From NCBI GenBank assembly GCA_000349905.1, contig KB722739.1:5495-69494 (forward strand): DNA of 64,000 nt, given 5' to 3'. A program made the translations under genes and the position numbers. The stretch is from Volvariella volvacea V23. Lineage: Eukaryota; Basidiomycota; Agaricomycetes; Agaricales; Pluteaceae. Each line of letters starts with the position of its first letter. Positions within the stretch are counted from its first letter, which is position 1. Shown here piece by piece: positions 12,074 to 22,917 of this stretch. Below the pieces are notes generated by a model. The model had not been told where the DNA came from. It did not search any database and was given only the letters and a program-made list of their open reading frames with translations.

Positions 12074-13143
12074 AAATACGGTAATAAACGGCGCAACGAT
12101 CACGGCCATAAGTGTCCCCCAGTCATCACAGTAATCCTTCCAGATCTGCCTCGCACTCTCCCATTTACTCTGCCACGACTCGCTCCACCCTGTTGCATAG
12201 CCTTTCGTGCTCCTCCAAATCCGTTCGTACCAAGCTCCCTTCCACACCTTTACCTGTATCTCATCGTCCTCCTCGGATTTACCAGCCCTCGCATGCGGCC
12301 CATCCGTTCGAATCCCATCTTCATCAAAGTAGATTGGGTATCCGATATTCAGCGGTTTGTCCCACCACAGCGCGTACGTGATCACATTCAGCGTCGCGAA
12401 TACGAGAGTCACCAGCTCCAGCTCCGTGAGGATCAGGCCTTGGATATTGCGGGCGATGCATTGAGCGACAAACCACGTCGTTTGGACGACGACGACAGCC
12501 TTTGAAAGTATATCTCCCTTCCCATGATCCCTGATCTCTTTCTCGGGGATATATGGTATCTCCATGCTTCACATGCAGCTTCCCCGGCTTTGAAACACCG
12601 ACGACTTGATAGACGCCCGTCTCGCCCTTCACGCATTGCATCAGCCCTCCCATCTGGACAAAGAACCCGTGGGTCGTCGTCCACCCACGGTCTTCCACAG
12701 GTCAGGACCAGCGCGTTATGGGTATGGGCTTTGACTCACGTTTGTTCTGCTCTGCAATCCGCCCGGCCATGACCCTTTGCCGGATGGCCCACATAATGAC
12801 CATTTCAGGGGCAATCAATGCATATAGCGTCGTTCGGATCTTCATCCGTGTCACCTTGGCCCACGAATCATTCTGGTCTGGGATGTTGTGGTGTATTGAT
12901 ATGTAGGTGCATAGCAGGATGACGCCGATGCAGCTGTACAGGATATCGAAGATGGTGCGAGTTCGAGTGGGATCGCATCGGGAAGTAGTCATTGCAGCGG
13001 CGACGACACAGACAGGGCTTGGGATAGTGCTACCTGGAACGGTAATAGGCACCGGCGAGGCATAGGAGCGCGCAAAGGCGGCGAGGAAGAGACCAGCTAA
13101 GAACATGGGTACGTGCGGACTCTCTTCGCCTCCATCTTGTCCC

Positions 13144-13149
13144 TTTATA
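13144..13149 (-). promoter_or_regulatory. TATA box of copy 5
   Basis: TATAAA on the minus strand in the context GGGTATAAAGG, about 40 bp before the ATG at 13106. Confidence 0.55.
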
Positions 13150-13331
13150 CCCATTGTTTGTCCCATTTGGCATCTGGTCTGCCGTCAAGGTATCAATTGG
13201 GTTTAGGCGCATGCATCATGGCCAGGTCCTTGGGGGTCAGATCTAGTGTCATAACGCCGGGATCCCGTTTGATGGTGATTCAAGCTGAGTATCAGCCACC
13301 CTATGGGACCTGCTATGCCGCAAACAGTTTG

Positions 13332-13640
13332 TCAATTGTACGGCCACCACTGAACGCTATGTTGTGATTCATCACAAGCACGGTCCGGTTGATGAGGTTC
13401 ATTCGGAATTAACCGAAGCTTAGGGCAGGCAAAGTCAGTCTTGTCCAACACCAGCAATGCTTTCTCGACTTTTTCCAGCCTTTCGCTTTCTTGGGTGGCA
13501 TAAATGAACACCTGCCAAAACTTTGGCGAGCAGTTCAAGCAGACCGTCTACCCCCTGACCAAGTTTTGCGGCCATCTGAGTCTTTTGGTTCGTGTTTCTC
13601 GAGTAACGATGGTGTTCTTTGTGGGGCCTGACCTCGATAT
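13332..13640 (-). other. Coding-like remnant next to the synthetase relic
   Basis: Minus-strand frames here read like protein (for example YATQESERLEKVEKALLVLD and TDFACPKLRLIPNE), but they are broken and I do not recognise the family. A short part (around 13415-13440) resembles 28316-28345, which lies upstream of the other methionyl-tRNA synthetase remnant. A gene head-to-head with the synthetase may have been duplicated with it. Confidence 0.3.
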
Positions 13641-13689
13641 GCAGAAGCCGGGAGAAATGACACGTATAGGCGACACGGGAGCTCGTGAG

Positions 13690-14045
13690 ACTCACGCGAG
13701 GGCAACATCGCAATACCATTGAAGGCGTTTTGGGTGCATTGGCGTCTATCTTCCTGCTAAAACTGGGAAAGCGTAATCTTGATACAAATGCCTCATTTAT
13801 ACAGGTGAGAGTCTGCCGGATATTTTGTTACTATTGAACGCATCTGCATTCTCGCTCACAACCGGTGTAGTTGTTGGATGACCAGGATGCATCTCAGTTA
13901 TTTCAGCCAATCGCTTCTGGGCGCTATTCCACATGAGGGTGCCTCGATGTGCTATCTCCACCGCAACATCACGCGCATATAATACGAAGACTAGCCGATA
14001 TCCAAGCTGAGGGATAGACATGAGCTAGATGTGGAGATGAGCGCA
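13690..14045 (+). pseudogene. Relic of methionyl-tRNA synthetase gene (second copy)
   Basis: Recognised by comparison with the better-preserved remnant at 28.5-30.3 kb. QHRNTIEGV..GALAS corresponds to HHNAVEDVW there. The segment around 13900-13935 (TTTCAGCCAATCGCTTCTGG) corresponds to the RLSQFRQSLL region. PPQHHAHI is shared exactly in protein, followed by a diverged version of the LSISRPRDRLEW segment. Frames are interrupted throughout, including TAA and TGA codons inside the matching segments, so it is a dead fragment sitting between array copies 5 and 6. Confidence 0.55.
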
Positions 14046-14400
14046 GATGCCAACGTGGCTCGACATGGTTCTTCGACAGAGTTATGACAGGAGAATACAA
14101 GACGTGATGTTCAGTATGTGGATCCCGGAGGCATCGTATTCAGTGCATTCAAACTTTGACGCATATCGGACATAGGGGTGAAATAACGTGCAGTCGTATT
14201 GGTACGTATGATCATCAATACTATGATGCCTAGATGACCAACATCTGAATTGCAAGTGTGTGTCGGTTAGATACCTATAAAATGCGCGCAATGAGAACGC
14301 TCGATGAATGTGAACAGATAGACAGGAAAACTCGATCTATGAATGAAATTAGCATTCAGGATAGGCAAGGAAAGGCAAGGGGCATACTGCTAGGGCAAGA

Positions 14401-15902
14401 CTAGATGTGAGGAAGATATTCTGTCCACCTGACATTTTGGTGGGCAGAGTCGGGAAGAGCATGAAGAGTGAAGAAGGCCAGGAAGAGCAGAATCATGCGG
14501 GCAGCGAAATAGAGAGGAGGACCAACGAAGACTGATGGGAAGAGAAATGCACTTGCAACATACTCTAAAACGTCAATATGTAGTCTCTTGTGCGCAACGA
14601 TCAAAGCATATCCAATTGCGAGGACGAGGGGGATGATGGTGAGGACGAGCGAAGAGTATCCCCACAACCAAAGTTCGGTAGTCGTCGAGAACTGGAAGTG
14701 CCATCCGATGAGATGAATCCCACCGAAAACGACCCCAACCACCGAAGCGCAAACAATGGCAAGCGATCCGTCTTCTTCGTTCATCTCTGCGGCGTAAAAC
14801 GGGTGAACGCTCGTTGGCCTGTTCGCTTTGCCTTCTTCACTCATCATTTCTGCCAGAGGGCTGAAGACAGCGACAAATGCGTAGTATCCTCCCATGAATG
14901 GTGCCGCTACTGCAAGGACCACCAACCCCATTACCGTATTGATGGGATTTTTCAGTTTCTTCAGCACGTACTCTCTTCCACGTCGCCCAACATTTTCTAT
15001 ACTCCTCCATATTCGTTTCGTCATCCTCCAAACTCTTTCGTACCATGCTCCCTTCCACTCCATCTGGGTTCCATCAATGTCTTCTAACTCGTCAGCCCTC
15101 GCATATGGCCCATCGATACGATTCCCATTTTCATCAAAATAGATGGGATATCCAACGTTTAATGGCTTATCCCACCACAACCCATACGTAACCACATTCA
15201 GAGTCGCAAATGCAAGGGTAACGAGCTCGATTTCGGTGAGGACGAGTCCTTGTACGTGACGTGCGATACATTGGAGGATGAACCACGTCGTTTGACCGAC
15301 AACAACTGCCTTCGCGAGTATCTCCCCTTTTCCGCGATCCTTGATCTCCTGTTCTGGGATATGCGGTATTTTCGCCTGTTCGACTCCCTTCTCGCTACAT
15401 AGTACCTTGTATGTTGAATCAATCTGCCGCTGCATCAGCCCTCCCATCTGGACAAAAAACCCATGGGTTCTGGTCCATCGACGGTCTTCTACTTGTAAGT
15501 ACCGGCACATATACCTTTTGGATGCTACTCACGTTTATTCTTCTCTGCGATCCTTCCTGCCATCATCCTCTGTCGAATAGCCCATAAGATGACCATTTCG
15601 GGAGCGATCAACGCATATAGCGTTGTTCTGGTCTTCAACCATATCACTCTTATCCGTGAATCATCCTGGTCTGGAATGTTATGGTGCACCGAGATGTAGG
15701 TGCACAGGAGAATGACCCCGATGCAATTGTACAAGATATCGAAAATCGTCCGGGTTCGAGTGGAATCGCATCGAGAAGCCGTCATGGCGGCGGCGGGGAC
15801 GGCGTAGACAGGACTTGGGATGGCATTGCTGGAGTCCGTGATGTGAATTGGAGAAGCGAGGGAACGCGCCAAGGCCGAAAGGAATAAGCCCAGAAGCAAC
15901 AC
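14401..15902 (-). pseudogene. Array copy 6, start codon lost (otherwise open)
   Basis: Exon 1 is 15902-15533 and exon 2 is 15485-14401, with a 47-bp intron and GTGAGT donor. Both exons are fully open and in phase, ending WTEYLPHI. At the conserved initiation site, where paralogues have ATG-TTG or ATG-TTC, this copy has GTG-TTG (15902-15900), and there is no in-frame ATG upstream before the frame closes. The signal peptide (LLLGLFLSALARSLASP) is otherwise preserved. It could be a very recent pseudogene, or translation could start at a non-ATG codon. The linker between TM4 and HPFYAA is the longest readable one on this strand (about 100 residues) and contains an extra hydrophobic segment (VMGLVVLAVAAPFMGGYYAF). 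Confidence 0.75.
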
Positions 15903-17151
15903 GTGTGAGATGGGTTTGGCGTATGAAGTCCCTGTTGTTGTCCTTTTATTGTCCTTCTACTGATTGGCCGCTTGATTGCCTCCACCGTGTTGCCGTTGAC
16001 CACCTCGATCTGGTCGTACCCTTGTTGTCATGAGCATCTGACCTATTTAAAGCAGGGCGTCAAGAGCTTATTTTTATACGCAAAATCATTTGAGATAAAG
16101 CAAAACTGGCACCCCCTGAATGCGCGCTGTGTGTGACCTTATATTCGGTTGATGCGTGTCTCTTCAAGTTGTCCTCAATTCATTGATAAGCAATGATCCA
16201 ACGTACCAATCTGATGATGTTGCATCTATACTCACCTTCTTATCCACTAAGCAACATGAACGGGATTTACGATTTTTCGCAATTCTGGGATGCGCCTGGG
16301 AGTGACCCCCACATTTGAGAAATGTGGTCAGGTGAAGGGGGATTTCAAATGCGAAGATCCATACGAACATCAGCTTAGTCAAATGAAGGTACAAAGAACC
16401 TATAAATGAGACTTCGTTGCGAGATAGCCTGCTGTACGCCAGCATCTCATCAATGATTAAGTCTGGAAATGCAAAGCGCACAGAAAGCGGTTGACATTCC
16501 ATCTAGATATCTATTCTCACATCTTCTCATTGCTTCATCCTATCATGACCGGCGATCATGCCCACCAAAGAGCTGGTATCGAGGTGCGCTAGGAATGAGA
16601 TCCAGTCTGCCCGACTGGGGTTGTGCAGCTTTGGTAAACACTGGTGAGTGACGCTGAGGTCGAAGAGGGCTAGATAGTACAATGCTAAATAGGAGATCTG
16701 GGGATTCAGACAGTAGGTCATAGGTTGAAAGTAAGGAAATAATCACGTGTATGTATTCGAGACAGTCATCTTCAAATTCTATTCGTGTCTGCCACATTGC
16801 TATTTTTCAGTCACATCAGTAATATAAATTGTATTCGACAGACGGTCAATAAATCATTTTTTCCCCTATCCTTTTCCTTTGCTTGTCAGCTTCCCATCAT
16901 AAATAGTAGCCCTCAAGTTGTATAAAATAGAGTATATACTGAGTACAAGGATACGATAGAAGCAGATGAATGGAACATTTGTACACACACTTTCGAACAA
17001 TACATTGCAATGGACACCGTCTGGTAAGTTGATCTCAATTGGGAATGCGAAAGAACAACCCTGATAGATACGAAATAACACAGAAAAACCTAATACATGC
17101 ATCAGATTAACACCTTGGGTGCAAGGAAAGGAACGCACCGACAGGGTATGG
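15903..17151. other. Spacer between copies 6 and 7
   Basis: No gene recognised. The bases nearest 17151 are the 3' flank of copy 7, with a donor-like GGTGCGT after its stop. Around 16595-16635 there is weak similarity to the duplicated flank at 8030-8080. Confidence 0.45.
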
Positions 17152-18564
17152 TTAAATATGGGGAAGATAATCTGTCTACTTCACGTTTTCGTAGGCAGAT
17201 TCAGGGAGGGCACGAAGAGTGAAGAATGCGAGGAAGAGGAGGATGATGCGAGCAGCGAAATAAAGTGGGGCGCCAATAAAGATGATGATAATACCGAACG
17301 CATCCCCAATGGTGCGATAAATGTCGTTTCTTAGTCTATCGTGTGCAATAGTAAATGTGAATGCGAATGCAAAAAAGAGGGGGACAATAGTGAGGACGAG
17401 CGAAGCAGATCTCCGAATAGGAAATTCCAGCCAATGAGATGGATGGCGCCAAAAAGGACCCCGATCACCGAGCCATAAATGATTGCAAGGTAGTTGCCTT
17501 CGTCGTCCAGCTTTGCCGCATAAAATAGGTGAACACTCGTTTGCCTGTTTTTTATGTCGACATCTGCCATCATGCATCATGTGCCACAGAGGATGAAAAA
17601 CAGCACCAAATGCAATAGCCACCCCGTAGATTATCCCAAAGATTATACCGCCCGGCTTCTTGCAAATGGATAAGCACGTCTCGCCCAACCACGTCATACA
17701 GTCTTTCACACTCCTCCAGCTTCTCTCATACCATGCTCCTCGCCACTCTTTCACCTGCATCTCATCACCATCCTTCTGTGGCCCGTCCGTTCGAACCCCA
17801 TTCTCATCAAAGTATATAGGGTATTCGATATTTAGTGGCTTATCCCACCACAGCCCATACGTGATCATGTTGAGAGTCGCAAATGCAAGGGTGACAAGTT
17901 CGATTTCGGTGAGAACAAGACCTTGGACGTGACGAGCGATACACTGGGCGACGAACCAAGTGGTTTGGAGAACAACGATGGCCTTTGCGAGTAAGTCGCC
18001 CTTTCCGTGATCCTTGATTTCCTTCTCAGGGATGTGTGGTATTTCGGCTGACTCTACGTCCAATAGAACCATATATGTCGAATTTCTTTGACGCTGAACG
18101 AGCCCTCCCATTTGGATAAAGAACCCGTGGGTTCTTGTCCATCCACGATCTTCCAAAAGTCAGCATCAATGCACTACGCTCGTCTGCCGTCACTCACGTT
18201 TATTCATCTCTGCAATCCTCCCCGCCATAATCCTCTGTCTCATAGCCCACATGATGACTACTTCTGGGGCCATCAATGCATATAGTGTCGTTCGGATCTT
18301 CATCCACATCACTTCCGCCCTCGAATCTCTCTGGTCCGGAATGTTATGATGCATAGAAATATAGGTGCACAGCAAGATGACACCAATGCAACTCTTCAAG
18401 ATGTCCAAGATTGTTCGAGTCCGAGTGGGATCGCATCGAGAAGCCGTGATCGCGGCAGCGACGATACAAACGGGGCTTGGGATGGTGTTGTCCGAGAGAG
18501 TACCAGGAACGGGCGAGGCATAAGAGCGCGCAAAGGCTGCGAGGAAAAGACCGGCTAAGAACAT
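17152..18564 (-). pseudogene. Array copy 7, two compensating indels and a late nonsense codon
   Basis: Exon 1 is 18564-18198 (MFLAGLFLAAFARSYASP) and exon 2 is 18149-17152, with a 48-bp intron. A 7-bp tandem duplication (CATCATG twice on the plus strand, 17568-17581) shifts the frame just before the HPFYAA-equivalent block. About 160 bp later a net loss of about 25 bp (near 17412-17423) removes most of TTTELWLWRAS. The net change is -18, so the original frame is regained for TM7. The final TGG of the NVRWTEYLPHI tail is TAG (17178-17176), eight codons before the usual stop. A product would have a scrambled stretch of about 55 residues replacing TM5. This is the third TGG-to-TAG change in the left array. 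Confidence 0.85.
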
Positions 18565-20891
18565 GGGTGCGTGCGGACTCTCCTCCTCTTCACTCAGTCC
18601 CTTTAAACCCGTTTTTTGTCCCATACTTATCAATTTGGCATCCGATTCGGCGTTGAGATTGGGCCATCTGGCGTATCATTTCGGGCATAGCCTCGTGACC
18701 AGGTTCTTCCCAATCCGCATTCGGTGGCGGCCATCCCAATTTGGATTGGATGTCAACCAACTTTCTAACAAGATATGATAATTGCTGCACCACAAGCTGC
18801 ACGGATCCATCGAACGCGGTACGCGTCAATCTGCATGAACCTACGCTGACTCTATGTGCTATCAAGTCGACTGGGTCGACACCATTGACTTTGGTATAGT
18901 ATGGTGACATACAGGGATCGTGTACACGTCTTTAGTCGTTATGTGTTGCGTTAACTCGTCTCTTGATGGCGATTGGATTCTGACAGAGTACCAGTAAGTG
19001 CGCACGCAGTAGGGCTAGGGTACTTATACCCAATCCCACTATATTACCAGCCTTGGTCTCCGAGCCTGAGCGACATTCTTGGTCGTTCTTCCACTTTACT
19101 CTATGCTCGCACAGTACCCCGAGTTTCTATGCTAGTTGATGAATAAACCATAAGAATACAATCCGCCGCATCCAAGCGACTATCCGCGTTTCGGAGCAGG
19201 TTGATGAGACAATTCACCATGGCCTATTTTTCATAGAGGAAGTCTCTCACCACAAGAGGCGAGCTGCCTAAATGGGGAAGCGTACTACCTTCCAGCAAAA
19301 TTACGCGTTGATGGACAACAAGCCAAATGGTTCGTGAGCCAGCATCTCCCTCACTCCATATCTCGCTTGGGCTCCGTACAGTGCTCGAAGATTTTTATGG
19401 CAAGCATTTGTAAAAAAAAAATTCTATTCACTGCAACTTTGACGAAAATAGCCATTCCTGCAGAGACTTTCGTCAGAAATCCAGGCTTTCACCGCAACTT
19501 TGACAATCTTGTTGTATCTACCGAAACCCATGGTTTGTTCTTCGTAATTCCTTGTATCGCACTTGAACTTGCCAAGGAAGAATCGTATCCTACCCTTGAT
19601 TTGCAGAACCTAAGCCAAATTCACAACAACTTGTCGGCATTCAGCAGAAACCCTAACTAGACTCCTACAACATCTTATTTGTCTACGGAAACCTCTAACC
19701 ATTTTATACTAACCCCCCTCAATGCTTTCCGTGTGTTCCTACCAACTTTCTGTGTATTGATCCCGACTTTCTGTGCAGTTGCGGTGGATTTCCAACAAGT
19801 TTCAGCACCTTCAAACCTAGTTGCCGTGTTTAGACTCTAGTTGTGGTAATTTCATATAGCTTACATGCGGCCGTCAAAGTGGATGTGGGGCACAGGTTAC
19901 GTGCAACTGAATTTTTTTTTTTACATAATAGCATCCATAACTTTTGGACTTGTGATCCAACGAGCAGAAAAACTGAGAAGGATAATAGAGAGCTAGTGTG
20001 CAAAAGCAAGTGCAAGACCCTCAAAGATCGGATATGGCCGGATATTTCCGGCATCCCCCATATGGCAAGCCTTGTTTATCTTCACTACCACCCACATTGT
20101 CGCCGTTACTCTGGGGCTCTATCCCGCTGTTTAGCTGGTGCGCTGAGCTGAATTCACTAAAACGCTAATACAAGAACACATATCTTCAGACTACTTGGGC
20201 GTATGGCTTTCTGCAGCGATTCGCGAATCCAGCGTGGGCATCACGACATGACTTCATGTGATATGCTGGTTCTTGAGATATTCATTTCAAACCAGAAAGC
20301 AATCCTATAGCAATGTGGGAAAGTTGAGACTTTGCTTTGACGCTGCACGGCTGGCTTGCATCGCCTTGAGCAACAGGCTTAGATGATCATCAATGCTTCA
20401 GTAACCGGCAAAGGGCAACCATCGTGAATACCTTCCTTTTGTGGATCAGACCCTTTGCGCTACTGACAATCGTTCCCCTCGTTCATGCCTTGTTCTTCGA
20501 CCAACTCAACCTCATCCCATGTCTTTTGCCTCAGTTATTGCAGCCAACGATGTTGACATCTTCAAACGCGCTCTTTTCCAGGTGGACCGGTGCATACAGC
20601 GCTCATTCACGTCATCCAGAATGTTGGTTAGCAACGTGCCACAATTGCGGTGGCAAGCTAAAGCAACTGGCAAAGCGTAGCTCTGGGTCCTTCCAAATCG
20701 AGTAATCCCGCTTTGCACGCTTTGCAGTCCCAGACGCTTTTCCAACCTCCACTTCGCTTTGAGCACTGTTCGACATGTTGATAAAAGTGGGACTCGGTAG
20801 GTCAGAATGGCCATTCCCACTTCACTCCAGTTCTCTCTTCACTAGACGCGTTCTCTACATTTTCCTACGCAAATTAATCCTTCAAAAAAGA
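18565..20891. other. Intergenic stretch at the left edge of the central island
   Basis: No gene recognised. From about 19400 to 19850 short phrases recur imperfectly (GCAACTTTGAC twice; several ACTTTCTGTG-like strings), suggesting decayed minisatellite or low-complexity DNA. Frames around 20424-20700 read as short hydrophobic or Cys-containing peptides without support. Confidence 0.4.
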
Positions 20892-21452
20892 ATGAGCGCA
20901 CCCATTTCATCTGGCAGCATCTCCTCCTTCTCCACTCTATCCGGAGCACTCAGCTACACCCAAATTCAGGGCTCCAGTAGCAGATGCCTCCCACCGTCCA
21001 CGGTCGCGTTCCAATCTGCGGGTCACCGATACCATGGAGTAAAGCTCATCGTGCTCAAGAATGGAACCAGCGACCCATCCGATTCGTTGGAAGGAGCAGA
21101 CGACTACCTCGGCCCGTGGTACACACAAAACAAGATCGTAGTGCGAATCAGGTGGCCTGGGTGCGAGCCGTACAAATATACAGTCACATTGGACCCGAAG
21201 GACAAGATCACGCGTGGTCTTCTTGGAGAAAAGATCGCCACTGGGGTGATGTACTTCATTTCTGTGAGTAGGATTCCCATGACCAAGAGGTAACTTACGA
21301 TACTGAATATATATCTTTAGGGAAACGCACCCCATGTTCCTATACCAGGACAGGCTCCGAGGCGTCTTATGATCAAGGACATTTTGTTGCTCTCGAGCAC
21401 CAACACTGATCACAGCTTCTGGGACGTCGAGATTGCCGTTCATTCGTCGTAA
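20892..21452 (+). CDS. Small agaricomycete protein, W-P-G ... TRGLLG family (167 aa)
   Basis: Exon 1 is 20892-21263 and exon 2 is 21321-21452, with a 57-bp phase-0 intron (GTGAGT...TTTAG). The first ATG in this frame after the TATA-poor leader (MSAPISSGS) is used; an upstream ATG at 20775 in the same frame would add 39 residues. There is no signal peptide or membrane segment. Family landmarks are RYHGVKLIVLKNGTSDP near residue 46, IRWPGCEPYKYTVTL near 89, ITRGLLGEKIATGVMYFI before the intron, and a C-terminal IKDILLLSS...FWDVEIAVHSS. The same landmarks recur in the genes at 24339 and 26669 and the relic at 22418, forming a local cluster. I know such proteins only as hypothetical. Confidence 0.7.
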
Positions 21453-22417
21453 AGCATGGACTGAAATATTCCTTAACACTTGATCACGAACACTCGGACA
21501 TCTTGCTAGACAACACGCATTGTATCATCACATTTGCATACTACCACATATTCATTTTCAAGGTCGACCACTTTCAATGCATCCAGGACATTAGATTGGA
21601 TACATAGACTTCCATGCTTTACTTTACCTAAGTTTTATTAAAATTGGTATAGAGGTTTACTCGTCTTTCCAGAGATTTTTAATTTAGCTGTTCGTATATA
21701 CGAGAATATTACACATCAGGCTTATTATTCTCCGTCAAACTAAGACCGCCTCTATTAGTCAATCCGAAAGAACGCAATATCACTATCGAACATAGGTTGA
21801 GTGACGCAATGTCACCGCAGTCTATATACCCTACATAAAAATTTGCAGACTGAAGTCACTGCAAGACTGAAGTCACTGCAGCAGAGCGAGCGGAATAGTT
21901 AACCATTTCCTCAATGGCCCTGCCATGTCTGTTGGGGTTAGTGCCGCTTCCCGGGCCGTGAACTGGGTAATCCCGGCACAGTCGCCTATCGTGTTCAACA
22001 TTATTCCCATCCACCATTACAGCTTGCTCGTACTTTACTCTTCTTCTATCACCGACTCCATCGATTATTGCGAATGTACTCTTCTTTACAAAGAATGCAT
22101 CACTATAACTTCCCCCGACGGCGCATATCTGAGTCAGCACCGATGCCTGATGTGGGGTTACGGTAGCGTGTCAAAGCAACTCGCGAAATACAAAATTCGT
22201 CTACGCCTTCAGCTAGGAGGGTGTAAAGACAAATCGAGAAACAATAACGGACGCCACAGCTCTTTAACCTTCTGCGTCTTTGTGAATCTCAAAACCAAAC
22301 CGTATTTGAAGATGGATAGCCTCGTCATACAAATGTGCTATTTCATTCTACTCTACCACATCCGGCTCGCTCAATTATTCCCAAACACGGCTTCAGCAAT
22401 TTCCACCATCATCCTCA
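21453..22417. other. Spacer
   Basis: No gene recognised. A 16-bp unit (AGACTGAAGTCACTGC) is tandemly repeated twice near 21848-21880. Confidence 0.4.
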
Positions 22418-22917
22418 GTTTACTTCAGTGCGCCAGTTGCAGATATCGTGGGAGTGAGGCTGAGAGCACTTGATAATAGCACAACGACCTACATGAATTA
22501 CTAGCAGGCCATACGATCATCTTGGTCTGAGTGCAGACACAGAAAGGTTTCTATGGTACGTCAACAATCACTGATCAAGTCCTATCTACACGTGCTCAGT
22601 TACGTTTCTGTTCCACAGTGGTATGGTACCTTACTATATGCATATTCAGTCACAGGTGCCCTACAGGGAAGAATAACGCGTGCTTGTTTCTGCAGACAAT
22701 CGCCACTTGGGTGATGTACCTCATTTCGGTATGTAAAACCTGTGCTGCATGCATTTAACTCAAGGTTGAACGGTTACAGTCTTTCAGAGTAGTAACCTGC
22801 AAGTCCTCATCCCAAGGCAGGCATCAAGACCGCCTTTGATTTGGGACGTTGATCTACTATTCGATACTAACTTTAACCAAGGCTTTGGGAGGTGGAAATT
22901 GCCATTATATCGTTATA
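22418..22917 (+). pseudogene. Relic of the small W-P-G ... TR family
   Basis: Segments align with both intact neighbours. AGATATCGTGGG at about 22440 corresponds to the RYRG start of the family core. ITRACF.. and TIATWVMYLIS (22667-22730) match ITRGLLGEKIATGVMYFIS but lie in two different frames. After a putative GTATGT intron, VLIPRQASRPPL and WEVEIAI correspond to the C-terminal exon. Stop codons (TGA TAA TAG) interrupt the N-terminal segment and the last exon is frameshifted. Its position between the intact members fits tandem duplication followed by decay. Confidence 0.55.

Larger units (their letters stand above)
10107..13106 (-). pseudogene. Array copy 5, split by a LINE insertion and frameshifted
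   Basis: Exon 1 is 13106-12740 (MFLAGLFLAAFARSYASPVP; donor GTGAGT). Exon 2 starts at 12691 and continues to about 12074, is interrupted by a retroelement, and resumes at 10582 to end at 10107 (WTEYLPHI). On both sides of the insert the interrupted codons read ITV F in the same frame, so the LINE is the only break there. An independent lesion lies upstream: between VSKPGKLHVK and MEIPYIPEKE (about 12566-12580) the frame shifts by one base. The copy therefore carries at least two disabling changes. A TATA element and normal splice sites remain. Confidence 0.9.

Noticed and set aside
15782..16003. ATG-initiated frame overlapping the 5' end of copy 6
   Set aside because: It is in a different frame from the family protein and reads through the exon-1 sequence out of phase; it does not supply a start for copy 6.
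18700..20000. Possible repeat-rich or minisatellite element
   Set aside because: Repeated phrases are short and imperfect; no unit length or boundaries could be fixed.
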